From NCBI GenBank assembly GCA_964467705.1, contig CAYXUZ010000008.1, positions 18,446 through 82,445 of the forward strand: a DNA stretch of 64,000 bases. The letters run 5' to 3'. The notes beneath the pieces are model-generated. The model did not search any database. It saw only the letters and a list, made by a program, of their open reading frames with translations, and was not told the origin of the DNA. The stretch comes from CAADGU01 sp964467705. GTDB taxonomy: Bacteria > Chloroflexota > Anaerolineae > Promineifilales > Promineifilaceae. This document shows, one piece after another, positions 26,015 through 34,478 of this stretch. The number at the start of each line of letters is the position of its first letter. The first letter of the stretch is position 1. Made by a program: the position numbers and the translations under genes.

Positions 26015-26820
26015 GTTGCCAGACCTTTGTATGCCATATACGTTTTCAGATTTGTATAGGGACGTCTGGGCAGTTCTACAGCCCGTGCCATATCATTCGT
26101 CAGGTAATACATCCAGTAATCGTTGAATAGTTCCTCCCCCAACAGGGCAAAAGGACCAGTGCCATTTACCAACGCCTCTATTTCAGTGACAGAACCAATG
26201 TTTTTCGTATTACCACTGCCAGGGCGATCCGAGGCAATGCGGTATTTTTCTTGGGCGAAAAATTGAAAGTCGGCAATGACAGAGGTGATACTTTCCAAAT
26301 GCTCCAAACGATGCACCTGACGTTCGTCAACCCCTGAAACCTGCGAATAAATGACACCAAGCACATAGTGACCAGCGTAACGGCCGTATGGAAAAGCGAC
26401 ATTCTTTGAACTGGTCCGGTTCCGAAAATAGCCTGTAAAAGCGCCTAACGTCAGACCATTCACCCGCTTTTCATTGACACGGTAAGTGGTTTTTAGATCA
26501 AGGGCAAGAAGCTGACCATCAGAATCAACAAAAGTGATATCTGGGTAGAAGTTTTGATGCTGTGCGAGGTGTAGTTTGAGGCCATACTTGCCAGCAAATT
26601 GAACCAACTTGGGAAACAACAGGAGTTCCATGATTTTGGAAACCACTTTAGTATCTGTCGAAATGGTGTAGATATTCCTGGCAACATCAATAAACCCTTT
26701 GACAACCCAATCTCCTTGCTGTGTGGAGACAGCATCATTGAAATAATGGGCTTCTTCTTGGAGGGCAGGCAAAAATTCAAACTTATCCATCAATTCCCTT
26801 TGGTTCAGGTTGGCATTCAC
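26011..26820 (-). CDS. EcoRV-like type II restriction endonuclease
   Basis: The 269-aa product aligns with EcoRV in order and spacing: STDTKVVSKIMELL, a YPD-x13-DLK catalytic core (FYPDITFV...LALDLKTTYR; Asp94, Asp108, Lys110, matching EcoRV Asp74, Asp90, Lys92), TLGAFTGYFRNRT, the recognition-side YAGHYVLGVIYS, and SDRPGSGNTKNIGSV (EcoRV GSGNTTNIGS). It is slightly longer than EcoRV (245 aa) with extra N-terminal residues. The restriction gene comes first and is translationally coupled to the methyltransferase. No C-protein gene precedes it. It is very likely active and GATATC-specific by inference. Confidence 0.92.
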   Translation of the reverse strand: MNANLNQRELMDKFEFLPALQEEAHYFNDAVSTQQGDWVVKGFIDVARNIYTISTDTKVVSKIMELLLFPKLVQFAGKYGLKLHLAQHQNFYPDITFVDSDGQLLALDLKTTYRVNEKRVNGLTLGAFTGYFRNRTSSKNVAFPYGRYAGHYVLGVIYSQVSGVDERQVHRLEHLESITSVIADFQFFAQEKYRIASDRPGSGNTKNIGSVTEIEALVNGTGPFALLGEELFNDYWMYYLTNDMARAVELPRRPYTNLKTYMAYKGLAT

Positions 26821-27081
26821 AAGATTGGACAGATTTTACCCAGTTAGGTGGATTTTTCTACAGGATGGGGAGTTCGAGTTCGGGTCAGGGCGATTTCAAA
26901 GTCTTTCATTGGGAATTACTCTGGCTAAAGTGATGGGGCATCTGGTACTTTCGTCCTGAACGTGCTATGCTGTTAAGCAAAAGTGGCCGTTTTGATATCA
27001 GGTACATGCCCGGTGGTTGCCTGACATGTTTTTCCCCATCACATCCTGTGTACCTGAAAGCAAAACAAGGACAATTGTATT
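26821..27081. other. Spacer between the EcoRV-type operon and the kinase gene
   Basis: These divergent genes share 261 bases. I see a GATATC site at about 26995, a TATGCT box at about 26966 as a possible -10 for the kinase, and no hairpin repeat or ORF of interest. The octamer is absent here. Confidence 0.5.
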
Positions 27082-28953
27082 GTGACAGACCCAAGCAGCC
27101 TGGTTGGACAGCCAATTGGTCAGTATCAAGTCATGCAGCATCTGGCGCGGGGGGGGATGGCAGATGTGTACCTGGCGTTGGATACAGATTTGCAGCGGCA
27201 GGTAGTCCTCAAAGTATTGTTACCGAATTTTGCGCAAGACGTTGGATTTGTGGAACGATTTCGGCGTGAAGCGCAGGCGATGGCGCAGCTCCACCATCCC
27301 AATGTGGTGCAGGTGTATGCCATTGGCACAACCGGCAATCGGCAACCCTATATTGCCATGCAATATGTGCCGGAGGGGACGCTGGCGGAAAAACTGACCG
27401 CTTTGGGTCGTCAGCAGCAGATACTAACTACACCTTATGCCCTGGCGCTGGCGCGGCAGGTTGCGGATGCGTTGGCGGCGGCGCACCGCAAGGGTATCGT
27501 GCATCGGGATTTGAAGCCGAGCAATATCTTGCTGGATGCTAACGGTAAGCCATTATTAACTGATTTGGGGATTGCCGTGGTGGAGAGCAATCCTCGTCTG
27601 ACGCAAACGAATGTCCTGCTGGGCACGCCCCACTATATGTCTCCGGAGCAGGTGAAAGGGGAGTCGGTTGACGGCCGTACCGACATTTATGCCCTGGGTA
27701 TCATTTTGTATGAACTGTTTGCCGGGATGCGACCGTTTACGGCTGATGGGCAGTGGGGGGTGTTGCACAAACAGATTTATGAAGAGGCACGGCCGTTGCA
27801 GGTGATCCGGCCTGATTTGCCTTCCGAAGTAGTGGCCATTGTCGCCCGCTGTATGCAAAAAGCGCCGGAAGAACGTTACCAGTCGGCCGAGGAATTGGTG
27901 GGGGCTTTAGACCAGACATTGCAGATTGTGGGTGCACCAGGCCAACAGGCTGTGTCCGGCGCCTGGCTGTGGCAGCCACCGGATACAGGCAAATTGGTGA
28001 CGGGCGGCAGTAAAATTGTGCCACCGCCGCCTTCAACGGTAGTGAGTGAACCGGCGGCCGATACTCTGGCCCGACCGCGCCGCCGCTGGTCTTACGCCCT
28101 GTTATTGCTACTTTTGCTGCCGGTTTGTGCCTTTGGTGGCTGGCAGGTGTGGCTGCGTACCCAAATGCCACCCACGGAAATAGTGACACCAACACCAGAC
28201 ACGGCCGTTGTCGAGACAACCCCTGTCGAGCAAATACCAGTCGTTGATATCGTTGATAATGCACCAACGAATACGGCCGTGTCCTCTACGCCCACGCAAA
28301 CGTCGGTGCCGACGGCGCTGGCAACGGCCGTGTCCGGCGAAATTGAGCTATTGCGGCCAAATGATGAAACATTTACGCTGGAAGATGAAGTGCAATTTTC
28401 GTGGCGCTGGCCGGAGGCGCTGACCGCCGAGCAATTTTTTACGCTTTATTTCACAATTGATGGCGAAGAAATGCGGGCCATGTCGGTGGATGAGCCGGCT
28501 GCTGGCACACTGTTTCGGCTCCAATTTGTATTGAGCGACATTTTGCAGGAACCAGGGGTCTATCGCTGGTTTGTCCGGTTGGAGGCCGATGATGTGGCTG
28601 ATCCGTTGTTGGAAAGTGATAGCCAGGAGTTGACCGTTGAAGCGGTGGCTGAGGCGACGGTTGAGGCAACGACCACTCAGACAGCCACTTCCACAACGCC
28701 ACCACCTACCAGCACAGCCACACGCCGCCCCACCACATCTACGCCGCGTCCAACGAATACGGCCGTGCCGCCAACGGCAACAGCTATACCGCCAACGGCC
28801 GTGCCGCCCACTGCCCCGCCGCCAACGTCGCCGCCACCGACATCACCACCCCCAACGGCCGTGCCCCCTACAGCGCCACCGCCAACGTCGCCGCCACCAA
28901 CGCCTATACCGCCAACGGCCGTGCCGCCAACTAATACACCACCGCCACCCTAA
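27082..28953 (+). CDS. Membrane Ser/Thr protein kinase (PknB type)
   Basis: The 623-aa protein has a complete kinase domain (about 15-275). It has a Gly-rich loop LARGGMADVYLAL, catalytic Lys44, HRDLKPSN with catalytic Asp143, TDLGIA (DLG instead of DFG, Asp161), and GTPHYMSPEQVKG. A single transmembrane helix (about 337-357) follows. The outer part has one beta-rich domain (about 415-530) and a long Pro/Thr tail made of PTAVPPT/PPPTSPPP units, some encoded by the ACGGCCGT octamer. There are no PASTA repeats. The GTG at 27082 has AAGGA at 27067-27071. It may sense envelope or carbohydrate signals. Confidence 0.92.
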   Translation: MTDPSSLVGQPIGQYQVMQHLARGGMADVYLALDTDLQRQVVLKVLLPNFAQDVGFVERFRREAQAMAQLHHPNVVQVYAIGTTGNRQPYIAMQYVPEGTLAEKLTALGRQQQILTTPYALALARQVADALAAAHRKGIVHRDLKPSNILLDANGKPLLTDLGIAVVESNPRLTQTNVLLGTPHYMSPEQVKGESVDGRTDIYALGIILYELFAGMRPFTADGQWGVLHKQIYEEARPLQVIRPDLPSEVVAIVARCMQKAPEERYQSAEELVGALDQTLQIVGAPGQQAVSGAWLWQPPDTGKLVTGGSKIVPPPPSTVVSEPAADTLARPRRRWSYALLLLLLLPVCAFGGWQVWLRTQMPPTEIVTPTPDTAVVETTPVEQIPVVDIVDNAPTNTAVSSTPTQTSVPTALATAVSGEIELLRPNDETFTLEDEVQFSWRWPEALTAEQFFTLYFTIDGEEMRAMSVDEPAAGTLFRLQFVLSDILQEPGVYRWFVRLEADDVADPLLESDSQELTVEAVAEATVEATTTQTATSTTPPPTSTATRRPTTSTPRPTNTAVPPTATAIPPTAVPPTAPPPTSPPPTSPPPTAVPPTAPPPTSPPPTPIPPTAVPPTNTPPPP

Positions 28954-29063
28954 TGGCTGACGGCCGTGTTCTTGTCATGGGATGAGAGGTTATTCCGCCC
29001 CAGGTCATTAGCTCAAATTGCCCTACCAATCGTTTGTTCCCTGTTTGTGGTCAGGAGGATGTC

Positions 29064-32000
29064 ATGAATAATCAGAAAGTTTATTTACGTTTAGGACGAC
29101 CAGTCTGCTTACTGGTTATTTTGTTAGTAGGTGCGCTGCTGGTGGGAAACCAGAATACCCAACCGGTAGTTGCGGATGCAGAAGCTGTACAGTCTCTTTA
29201 TGAAAGTGGGCCGTTTGTTAATAGTCCGCTTAGTGGAGCGGGTGGCGCTGATGAGAGTATCTTGCAGACCAATTTGTTTGGCATGAGCATATTCGGTTTC
29301 GGCAACCAGGTTTTATCCGGCAACCGTCTGGCTGATGATTTTACGGTGACAGATGCGAATGGCTGGGACGTAGAATCTATTACCTTTTTTGCCTACCAGA
29401 CTGGTTCTACCACTGCTTCCACGATCACGGCCGTGAACTACCGCATTTGGGATGGCTCTCCGGCTGACCCTGCCAGCCAGGTCATCTTCGGCGACACGGC
29501 AACTAACCGTCTGATTGGCACAACCTGGACCAATGCTTACCGCGTTACGGAAACAACGGGCGGCGCAACGGATCGCCCCATTATGACGGTTGTGGCCAGT
29601 GCGGGTTTCCATTTAGCGCTTGGCACCTATTGGGTAGACTGGCAAGTGGATGGGTCACTGGCTTCCGGCCCCTGGGCAGTGCCCATCACTGTGTGGGGGC
29701 AAAAAAGTACCGGAAACGCGATTCAATACCTGTTGTCCACAGGTCTGTGGGACGCCGCGTTGGACAATGGGGCGCAGCAAGGTTTTCCTTTTGTGGTCAA
29801 TGGTGTGCCGCCACACGACCTGTTTGTTAATCGCCGCACGGTGTCAAACCTGCCTTATCTCAACCAGGTGACGACTACGTCTGGCACAACCAGCCCAGAT
29901 GATCCCAATTTTCCCTGCGGCTCTGCCGATCAGGGTAACAGGTCGGTCTGGTATCGGTACACACCCACAACCGACACTTCTATTGTCGCCCATACAAATG
30001 GCAGCAGCTTTGATACCATGTTAGCTGTGTGGACGGGTATGGCCGGTAGTTTGACAAATGTGGCCTGTGATGATGACGGGGGAACAGGGTTTGACAGTTA
30101 TTTGGAATTTAAGGCCAGAGCGGGAACAACCTATTATTTGGAAGTAGCGTCCTATAATGCCGGCCCCGGCGGCGACCTGATGCTGTCGGTGATCGAGGGT
30201 GATAAGTGGGCCTATCGGGGACCGGAACGGCCGTCACCCACCATTAACGAACTGACCATTGACCCTACTACCCCGGAAACTGTTTACGCGGCAACTACGG
30301 AGGGTGTTTACAAGAGCACCAACGGCGGCAGCAGTTGGTCGGCGCGGCTGAACGGCCTGGGCACGTTTGGCGGTTTGGAAGTGACCAATGCGGTTCTCGC
30401 GCCCGATGATGCGCAAACCGTTTACATTTCCACCTGGGGTGATGGCGTCTATAGAAGTACCGACGGTGGTAATAATTGGATACTGCTCCGCTCCCTGCCA
30501 GAAACGATTTATGGAACGGCAGCCCAACTTATTGCCGGGGAATGGGTACACCAGATTGGCCCGCCCTCTTACATACCGCTGGCCGCAGGCTTGCCGCTGG
30601 CGGAAATGAGTGAAGAGATGGTTGATGCGGACACGGCCGTTGACCTGAAGCAAGAGCTAGACTTCTCCGCGCCACTCAGAGAAACAGACGATGAAATGTA
30701 TCGTGTGCCACAAGAGATTCAATGGGTGCCGGCCCGTTACTTAGCCATTCATCCTACCAATGCTGACCGACTCATTGTGGCTGTTTCCGGCCGAGGTTTT
30801 TATATGACCCAGGATGGGGGTGATTCCTGGGACGAACTGGATATGCCTGGGGCTACTTTAGACAGTGGGCGGGCCATCGCCTTTTCACCTTCTTCGCCCA
30901 ACATTGCCTACGCTTCCAGAGGCGACTGGGGCGCGAATGGCGGCATTTTCCGCTCCACTAACGGCGGCCAAAACTGGACGATGGTGGACGGTAATGCGAT
31001 GGTGACTGGTGTTGCCACCCAATTTGCGGTGCATCCCACAACGCCTAATACAGTGCTGGCTACTACCATTGGGCAAGGCGTGATGAAAACTACAGACGGC
31101 GGCCAAATCTGGAATCCCAGCAATAACGGCCTGGGGGAAACCAATTTGCTCAATATTGAGTATTCGCGTGCTGACCCTAATCTTGTCTTTGCTACCGGCG
31201 TTTTTTACGTTTGGAAAAGCGTGGATGGGGGCGATAACTGGACGGTGGCGGATGCCGCCTTCCCTGACCTGAACGTCAGTGGATTGGCGCTACACCCAAC
31301 AAACACGGCCGTAGCTTACGCTGGCTCACAGCAAACCTATTGGGGGCCATTCTATTTTGGCGGCGGCATCTATAAGACGGTTGACGGCGGCACTACTCTG
31401 GTCAGGCAAACCAGTGGTATGCAAAGGACTTACGTTCTGGATATGGAAGCTGATCCAAATGACCCGATGATGGTATATGCAGGCACATGGGGATCAGGCA
31501 TCTACCGCAGCACAGATGGTGGTAAGACCTGGGCACAGGCTAACAAGGGATTACCTTTGCCTTTTGTATATGCACTCGAAGCCACAACCGGTCCTGGTGG
31601 TACCGTCTTGTATGCCGGGACGTTTTACAGTGGTTGGGCGCTGTTCGTTAGTTATGATCGAGGCATTTCCTGGCAGGAATTACCAACAACAGACCTGCCA
31701 GCTTTCGCTCAGGCGGTGTTTGATGTGGAATCACGCACGGGGTCTTATGATAGTCTGGCCATTGCCACGGCCGATGGCATTTATGTGAGTGATAATGCCG
31801 GGACGAACTGGTATCACAGTCAAGTCAATGGGGTGGCCACGGAAAATATCATTCTGGATATTGAGTCAGTACCCGGCGTTACCGATCGTTTGGTGGCCGG
31901 AACGTATGGTGATGGTGTGTATTACAGTGGTGATACCGGTTACAATTGGAGTTTTGCTACTGGCGAGCCATCTACCCTGGTATTTGGTCTGAGCAATGCA

Positions 32001-32420
32001 CCAGATGTAGCGCAAGCCACCCATGTGTATGCGGCGAATGCTGGTGTATCGGCGTTTACGGGGGGCACGGCCGTTGCCGGTCTTTCTCATAGTGTAGATG
32101 GCGGCGTCACCTGGCAGGCAGTAGATGATGATGCGTTGGTCGGGTTGTCTTTCCGCTCCATAGACCATGCGTTGACCGGTACTGGTGACATTTTTGCAGG
32201 CAGCGTAGGGCAGGGTATGTGGGTTTCGCCAGATTATTCTGGCAAGTGGTTCCATATGACACAGGGTTTTACGCCGACGCGGGTACGGTCGGTAGATGCC
32301 GATTTTGCTTTGCCAGATAAGGTGTTTGTGGGTACGGATGGGCAGGGGGCCTGGTGGTTCCACATGATTGAGTCTCCGACACTATACTCAATCAACCTAC
32401 CGATGGTGCGCAAGCCCTGA
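29064..32420 (+). CDS. Large secreted protein with BNR/sortilin-type beta-propeller repeats
   Basis: The 1118-aa product (ATG 29064, AGGAGG upstream) has a signal peptide (about 12-35), a jelly-roll region (about 60-230), and a PPC-like domain (about 250-385). Many propeller blades follow, each with a recurring pattern such as VYKSTNGGSSWSA, VYRSTDGGNNWIL, FYMTQDGGDSWDEL and IFRSTNGGQNWTM, the BNR/Asp-box and VPS10-like motif. At least ten copies are visible. The C-terminus ends in YSINLPMVRKP, a hydrophobic short tail that I have the impression is frequent in secreted Anaerolineae proteins. Function could be carbohydrate or protein binding; no catalytic residues can be named. Confidence 0.85.
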   Translation: MNNQKVYLRLGRPVCLLVILLVGALLVGNQNTQPVVADAEAVQSLYESGPFVNSPLSGAGGADESILQTNLFGMSIFGFGNQVLSGNRLADDFTVTDANGWDVESITFFAYQTGSTTASTITAVNYRIWDGSPADPASQVIFGDTATNRLIGTTWTNAYRVTETTGGATDRPIMTVVASAGFHLALGTYWVDWQVDGSLASGPWAVPITVWGQKSTGNAIQYLLSTGLWDAALDNGAQQGFPFVVNGVPPHDLFVNRRTVSNLPYLNQVTTTSGTTSPDDPNFPCGSADQGNRSVWYRYTPTTDTSIVAHTNGSSFDTMLAVWTGMAGSLTNVACDDDGGTGFDSYLEFKARAGTTYYLEVASYNAGPGGDLMLSVIEGDKWAYRGPERPSPTINELTIDPTTPETVYAATTEGVYKSTNGGSSWSARLNGLGTFGGLEVTNAVLAPDDAQTVYISTWGDGVYRSTDGGNNWILLRSLPETIYGTAAQLIAGEWVHQIGPPSYIPLAAGLPLAEMSEEMVDADTAVDLKQELDFSAPLRETDDEMYRVPQEIQWVPARYLAIHPTNADRLIVAVSGRGFYMTQDGGDSWDELDMPGATLDSGRAIAFSPSSPNIAYASRGDWGANGGIFRSTNGGQNWTMVDGNAMVTGVATQFAVHPTTPNTVLATTIGQGVMKTTDGGQIWNPSNNGLGETNLLNIEYSRADPNLVFATGVFYVWKSVDGGDNWTVADAAFPDLNVSGLALHPTNTAVAYAGSQQTYWGPFYFGGGIYKTVDGGTTLVRQTSGMQRTYVLDMEADPNDPMMVYAGTWGSGIYRSTDGGKTWAQANKGLPLPFVYALEATTGPGGTVLYAGTFYSGWALFVSYDRGISWQELPTTDLPAFAQAVFDVESRTGSYDSLAIATADGIYVSDNAGTNWYHSQVNGVATENIILDIESVPGVTDRLVAGTYGDGVYYSGDTGYNWSFATGEPSTLVFGLSNAPDVAQATHVYAANAGVSAFTGGTAVAGLSHSVDGGVTWQAVDDDALVGLSFRSIDHALTGTGDIFAGSVGQGMWVSPDYSGKWFHMTQGFTPTRVRSVDADFALPDKVFVGTDGQGAWWFHMIESPTLYSINLPMVRKP

Positions 32421-32430
32421 TAAAAGCCCT

Positions 32431-32500
32431 AACAGATCACGGATGAGAAGGTTATTTGTGGAAGAATCTATCCATGAGAACCGTTCATCCGTGATCTGTT
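32431..32500. terminator. 16-bp hairpin between the converging propeller and Mrr-like genes
   Basis: AACAGATCACGGATGA (32431-32446) pairs perfectly with 32485-32500. The second arm encodes the last codons of the minus-strand gene, including its stop (TDHG-stop). It may act as a bidirectional boundary, although the loop is 38 bases long. Confidence 0.6.
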
Positions 32501-33153
32501 TCTTTCATAACGGTAATAATGTGGGTAAGAGTACGGCCGTCAATCAACGTCATTGGTTTGCCCTGTGCCCAGGCGCGGGCGGCATCGGAAATATCGGCTG
32601 TTGTCACCAGGAAAGCGTGCGACACTCGTTCGTGCATCAACGTGCCATATAGTTCCCGTACAATGTCCGGGCCGATGCTCTTGCGGTATCGTTTGCACTG
32701 GACAATCGCTTCTTTGCCGTTGGGTTGAGTCAGCCGTAAATCCACGCCATTATCTCCGCGACGGCCGTGCAGCTTTACTCGATACCCTTTCTGTCGGAAC
32801 AAATCAGCCACGTACTGCTCAAATTCGTAGGGTTGCAGAGCATATAGCTGCTCCAGGTCTAGGGGGGCAACGGCCGTAAACGTTCTGTTTCCCCTCTGCC
32901 ACCACAACAGCCCCCACATGAGCGCCAAAGTCACAAACCCAGCGATTTCGGCCAGCCGCAGCAGTTCCAGGAAAGATACCGGTAACTGTGCCAGCCACTC
33001 TGGCTGGCTGATGATACGCACAAAGAGCCACAGCAAGTAGACGGCCGTGAGGATGATGATGAGGGTACGGCCGTGACCCACTGACCGTCCCTTCTCGTCA
33101 GAACGCAGCCGAACCCCATTCTGAAAAATGCGTACTTCGTACCGGGCCAGCAT
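32485..33153 (-). CDS. Mrr-like restriction endonuclease-fold protein with N-terminal membrane helices
   Basis: The C-terminal half (about 95-215) is a PD-(D/E)xK Mrr-type domain. LQPYEFEQYVADLFRQKGY is the helix that opens Mrr_cat, then GDNGVDLRL supplies the Asp, and IVQCKRY gives the QxK catalytic pair. LVTTADISDAARAWAQ is the usual end. The N-terminal half has two hydrophobic segments (about 30-47 and 61-85). Membrane-anchored Mrr-fold proteins occur in many bacteria; the target could be modified or foreign DNA. It lies upstream of an overlapping hairpin and within an accessory region. Confidence 0.82.
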   Translation of the reverse strand: MLARYEVRIFQNGVRLRSDEKGRSVGHGRTLIIILTAVYLLWLFVRIISQPEWLAQLPVSFLELLRLAEIAGFVTLALMWGLLWWQRGNRTFTAVAPLDLEQLYALQPYEFEQYVADLFRQKGYRVKLHGRRGDNGVDLRLTQPNGKEAIVQCKRYRKSIGPDIVRELYGTLMHERVSHAFLVTTADISDAARAWAQGKPMTLIDGRTLTHIITVMKETDHG

Positions 33154-33164
33154 ACCATGAAAGA

Positions 33165-33200
33165 AAGCAGGGTAGAGCCATGGCTCTACCCTGCTTTTTT
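33165..33200 (-). terminator. Perfect 32-base palindromic terminator
   Basis: AAGCAGGGTAGAGCCA (33165-33180) pairs perfectly with 33181-33196; T-rich sequence flanks both sides (TTTT after it on the plus strand, TTTCTTTC on the minus strand). It closes the minus-strand gene ending at 33199 and precedes the Mrr-like gene start at 33153. Confidence 0.8.
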
Positions 33201-33552
33201 AATGCCCAAACCCCTTGCGGATTTCCGGGCGAGTGAGGTAATAGATGATGACTGCACTGAGGATCAGGCTGAAAAAACCGAGGTATTGGTCGGCCCAAAA
33301 ATAGGCCAGAATTTCACGGGCGATATGCACAAATTGAAAGATGAGCGTCAACGTCCATGACCAGGGCTTCATCACCCAGGTGGCAAAACCGAGCGCAAAC
33401 ATAATGATGCCCATCACCAGCGCCAGCAAAGCCAGCGTATTGTTGTTGCCAAAACTGCCGTAGACGTAATCAAAAAAAGCTACCGATACCAGATAAGCTC
33501 CCAAAAACACCTGCGAAAACGAAATCAGATAAACACCAGTTGGACGATCCAT
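33199..33552 (-). CDS. Small four-helix membrane protein, unknown
   Basis: The 117-aa product has about four hydrophobic segments (about 6-26, 39-60, 66-84, 92-108) and charged connecting loops. The sequence is close to the general pattern of small DUF2127/DoxX-like membrane proteins but no diagnostic motif is seen. AGGAGG sits a few bases before the ATG at 33552. It is terminated by the strong palindrome that follows. Confidence 0.6.
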   Translation of the reverse strand: MDRPTGVYLISFSQVFLGAYLVSVAFFDYVYGSFGNNNTLALLALVMGIIMFALGFATWVMKPWSWTLTLIFQFVHIAREILAYFWADQYLGFFSLILSAVIIYYLTRPEIRKGFGH

Positions 33553-33821
33553 TTCTCCTCCTTGTTGTTATGAGTGGTGTGTAATCAAAACATGTGCGGG
33601 ATTGTAACATACCAGTTACACAAGGTTAAAGGCAATTGTACGTCTGATGTGACAAAGAGTACCAGATCATATACTTTGATTTGTGTTTGCTGATTAACGA
33701 TAGCTAAACGATGCCGGACTAGAGTATAGACATTATCAGCCGTCGCTTTCTGAAAACAATACCAGGTGTGGTCAAGTTTCCAGAAATCAATTAATTCCTT
33801 AGATCAAAAGGAGACAAAATT
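33553..33821. other. Divergent spacer, AT-rich, no gene seen
   Basis: The 269 bases between two divergent small membrane protein genes contain no plausible gene. TAGAGTATAGACATTATCAG and other AT-rich stretches may hold promoters, but no full -35/-10 pair is convincing. GGAG precedes the next gene. Confidence 0.45.
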
Positions 33822-34088
33822 ATGAGAGTTGAACCCGTAGTCGTAATAAATGGTCTGATTACACTCATCGAGGCCATTTTGGCCTTGGCTGTAGGCTTTG
33901 GCCTGAACTGGACGCCAGAACAAGTGGGGCTGGTGGTGGCAGTGGTAGTTGCTTTTAGCAGCCTCATTACAACCCTATGGACACGAAGCCAGGTTACTCC
34001 CGTCGCAAATCCCCGCAATAATGAGCGTCAGCGTCTTGTGCCTGAATTGAAGACTGGTTATCACTGCTTTCTGAATTTAGGGGTATAA
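33822..34088 (+). CDS. Holin-like small membrane protein
   Basis: The 88-aa product has two hydrophobic segments (about 7-29 and 34-54) joined by a short turn with the phrase LNWTPEQVGLV, then LWTRSQVTPVANPRN. This arrangement resembles small phage holin-like proteins with a TRSQVTPVA tail. It is an isolated gene without an endolysin or other phage genes, so it may be a domesticated relative. AAGGAG at about 33809 supports the start. Confidence 0.6.
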   Translation: MRVEPVVVINGLITLIEAILALAVGFGLNWTPEQVGLVVAVVVAFSSLITTLWTRSQVTPVANPRNNERQRLVPELKTGYHCFLNLGV

Positions 34089-34090
34089 GA

Positions 34091-34117
34091 GCAGACAGGT
34101 TTACCAAACCTGTCTGC
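34091..34117. terminator. 12-bp hairpin after the holin-like gene
   Basis: GCAGACAGGTTT pairs perfectly with AAACCTGTCTGC around ACC, just behind the stop at 34088. No U-tract follows, so it may be a weak terminator or RNA stabiliser. Confidence 0.6.
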
Positions 34118-34178
34118 CCCACCAGTGTGACACGATGGCAACGAGTAAAAGGTTGCCATTCGCCTGCTTGATCTACAT

Positions 34179-34400
34179 ATGGAAAGGGATGAGGTGTTTG
34201 AGGTGGTAACGGCCGTGAATGAGGCACTGCTAGATTTCATGCAAGCATACATCGTCAAAATTGACGAGGTTTTCCCTCTGACCATTGAAGGGCAGGATTA
34301 TATGCTACAATGTGCCTCACTTGCCGGTGGAATAAAGTTGCATTTTACAGAACAGCCCACACCCAAAACACACAGATGCTGCATAATCGTCCACATTTAA
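34179..34400 (+). CDS. Short hypothetical protein, uncertain
   Basis: The 73-aa reading frame is mostly acidic at first (ERDEVFEVVTAVNEALLDFM) and carries an octamer-derived TAV. It has no recognised family and no good ribosome-binding site. Its position, 79 bases before the HExxH gene and in the same direction, allows it to be a small partner, but it may equally be non-coding. Its last residues (HRCCIIVHI) look unlike a normal C-terminus. Confidence 0.3.
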   Translation: MERDEVFEVVTAVNEALLDFMQAYIVKIDEVFPLTIEGQDYMLQCASLAGGIKLHFTEQPTPKTHRCCIIVHI

Positions 34401-34478
34401 CGGTAGTTTCGCGATTGGCAGTCATACTAACCCACAACATTAGATTTCGGCTATCTACCTGCATAAGGAGGAATCAAG

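Noticed and set aside
28741..28953. CRISPR-like or tandem element in the PPTAVPPT-coding region
   Set aside because: It is a simple Pro/Thr tail of the kinase with octamer-containing units, not spacer-repeat organisation.
33822..34117. Prophage remnant around the holin-like gene
   Set aside because: No capsid, tail, integrase or lysin genes or attachment repeats are seen nearby.
34179..34400. Toxin-antitoxin partner for the HExxH gene
   Set aside because: The short frame has no ribosome-binding site and no recognised fold; kept only as an uncertain CDS.
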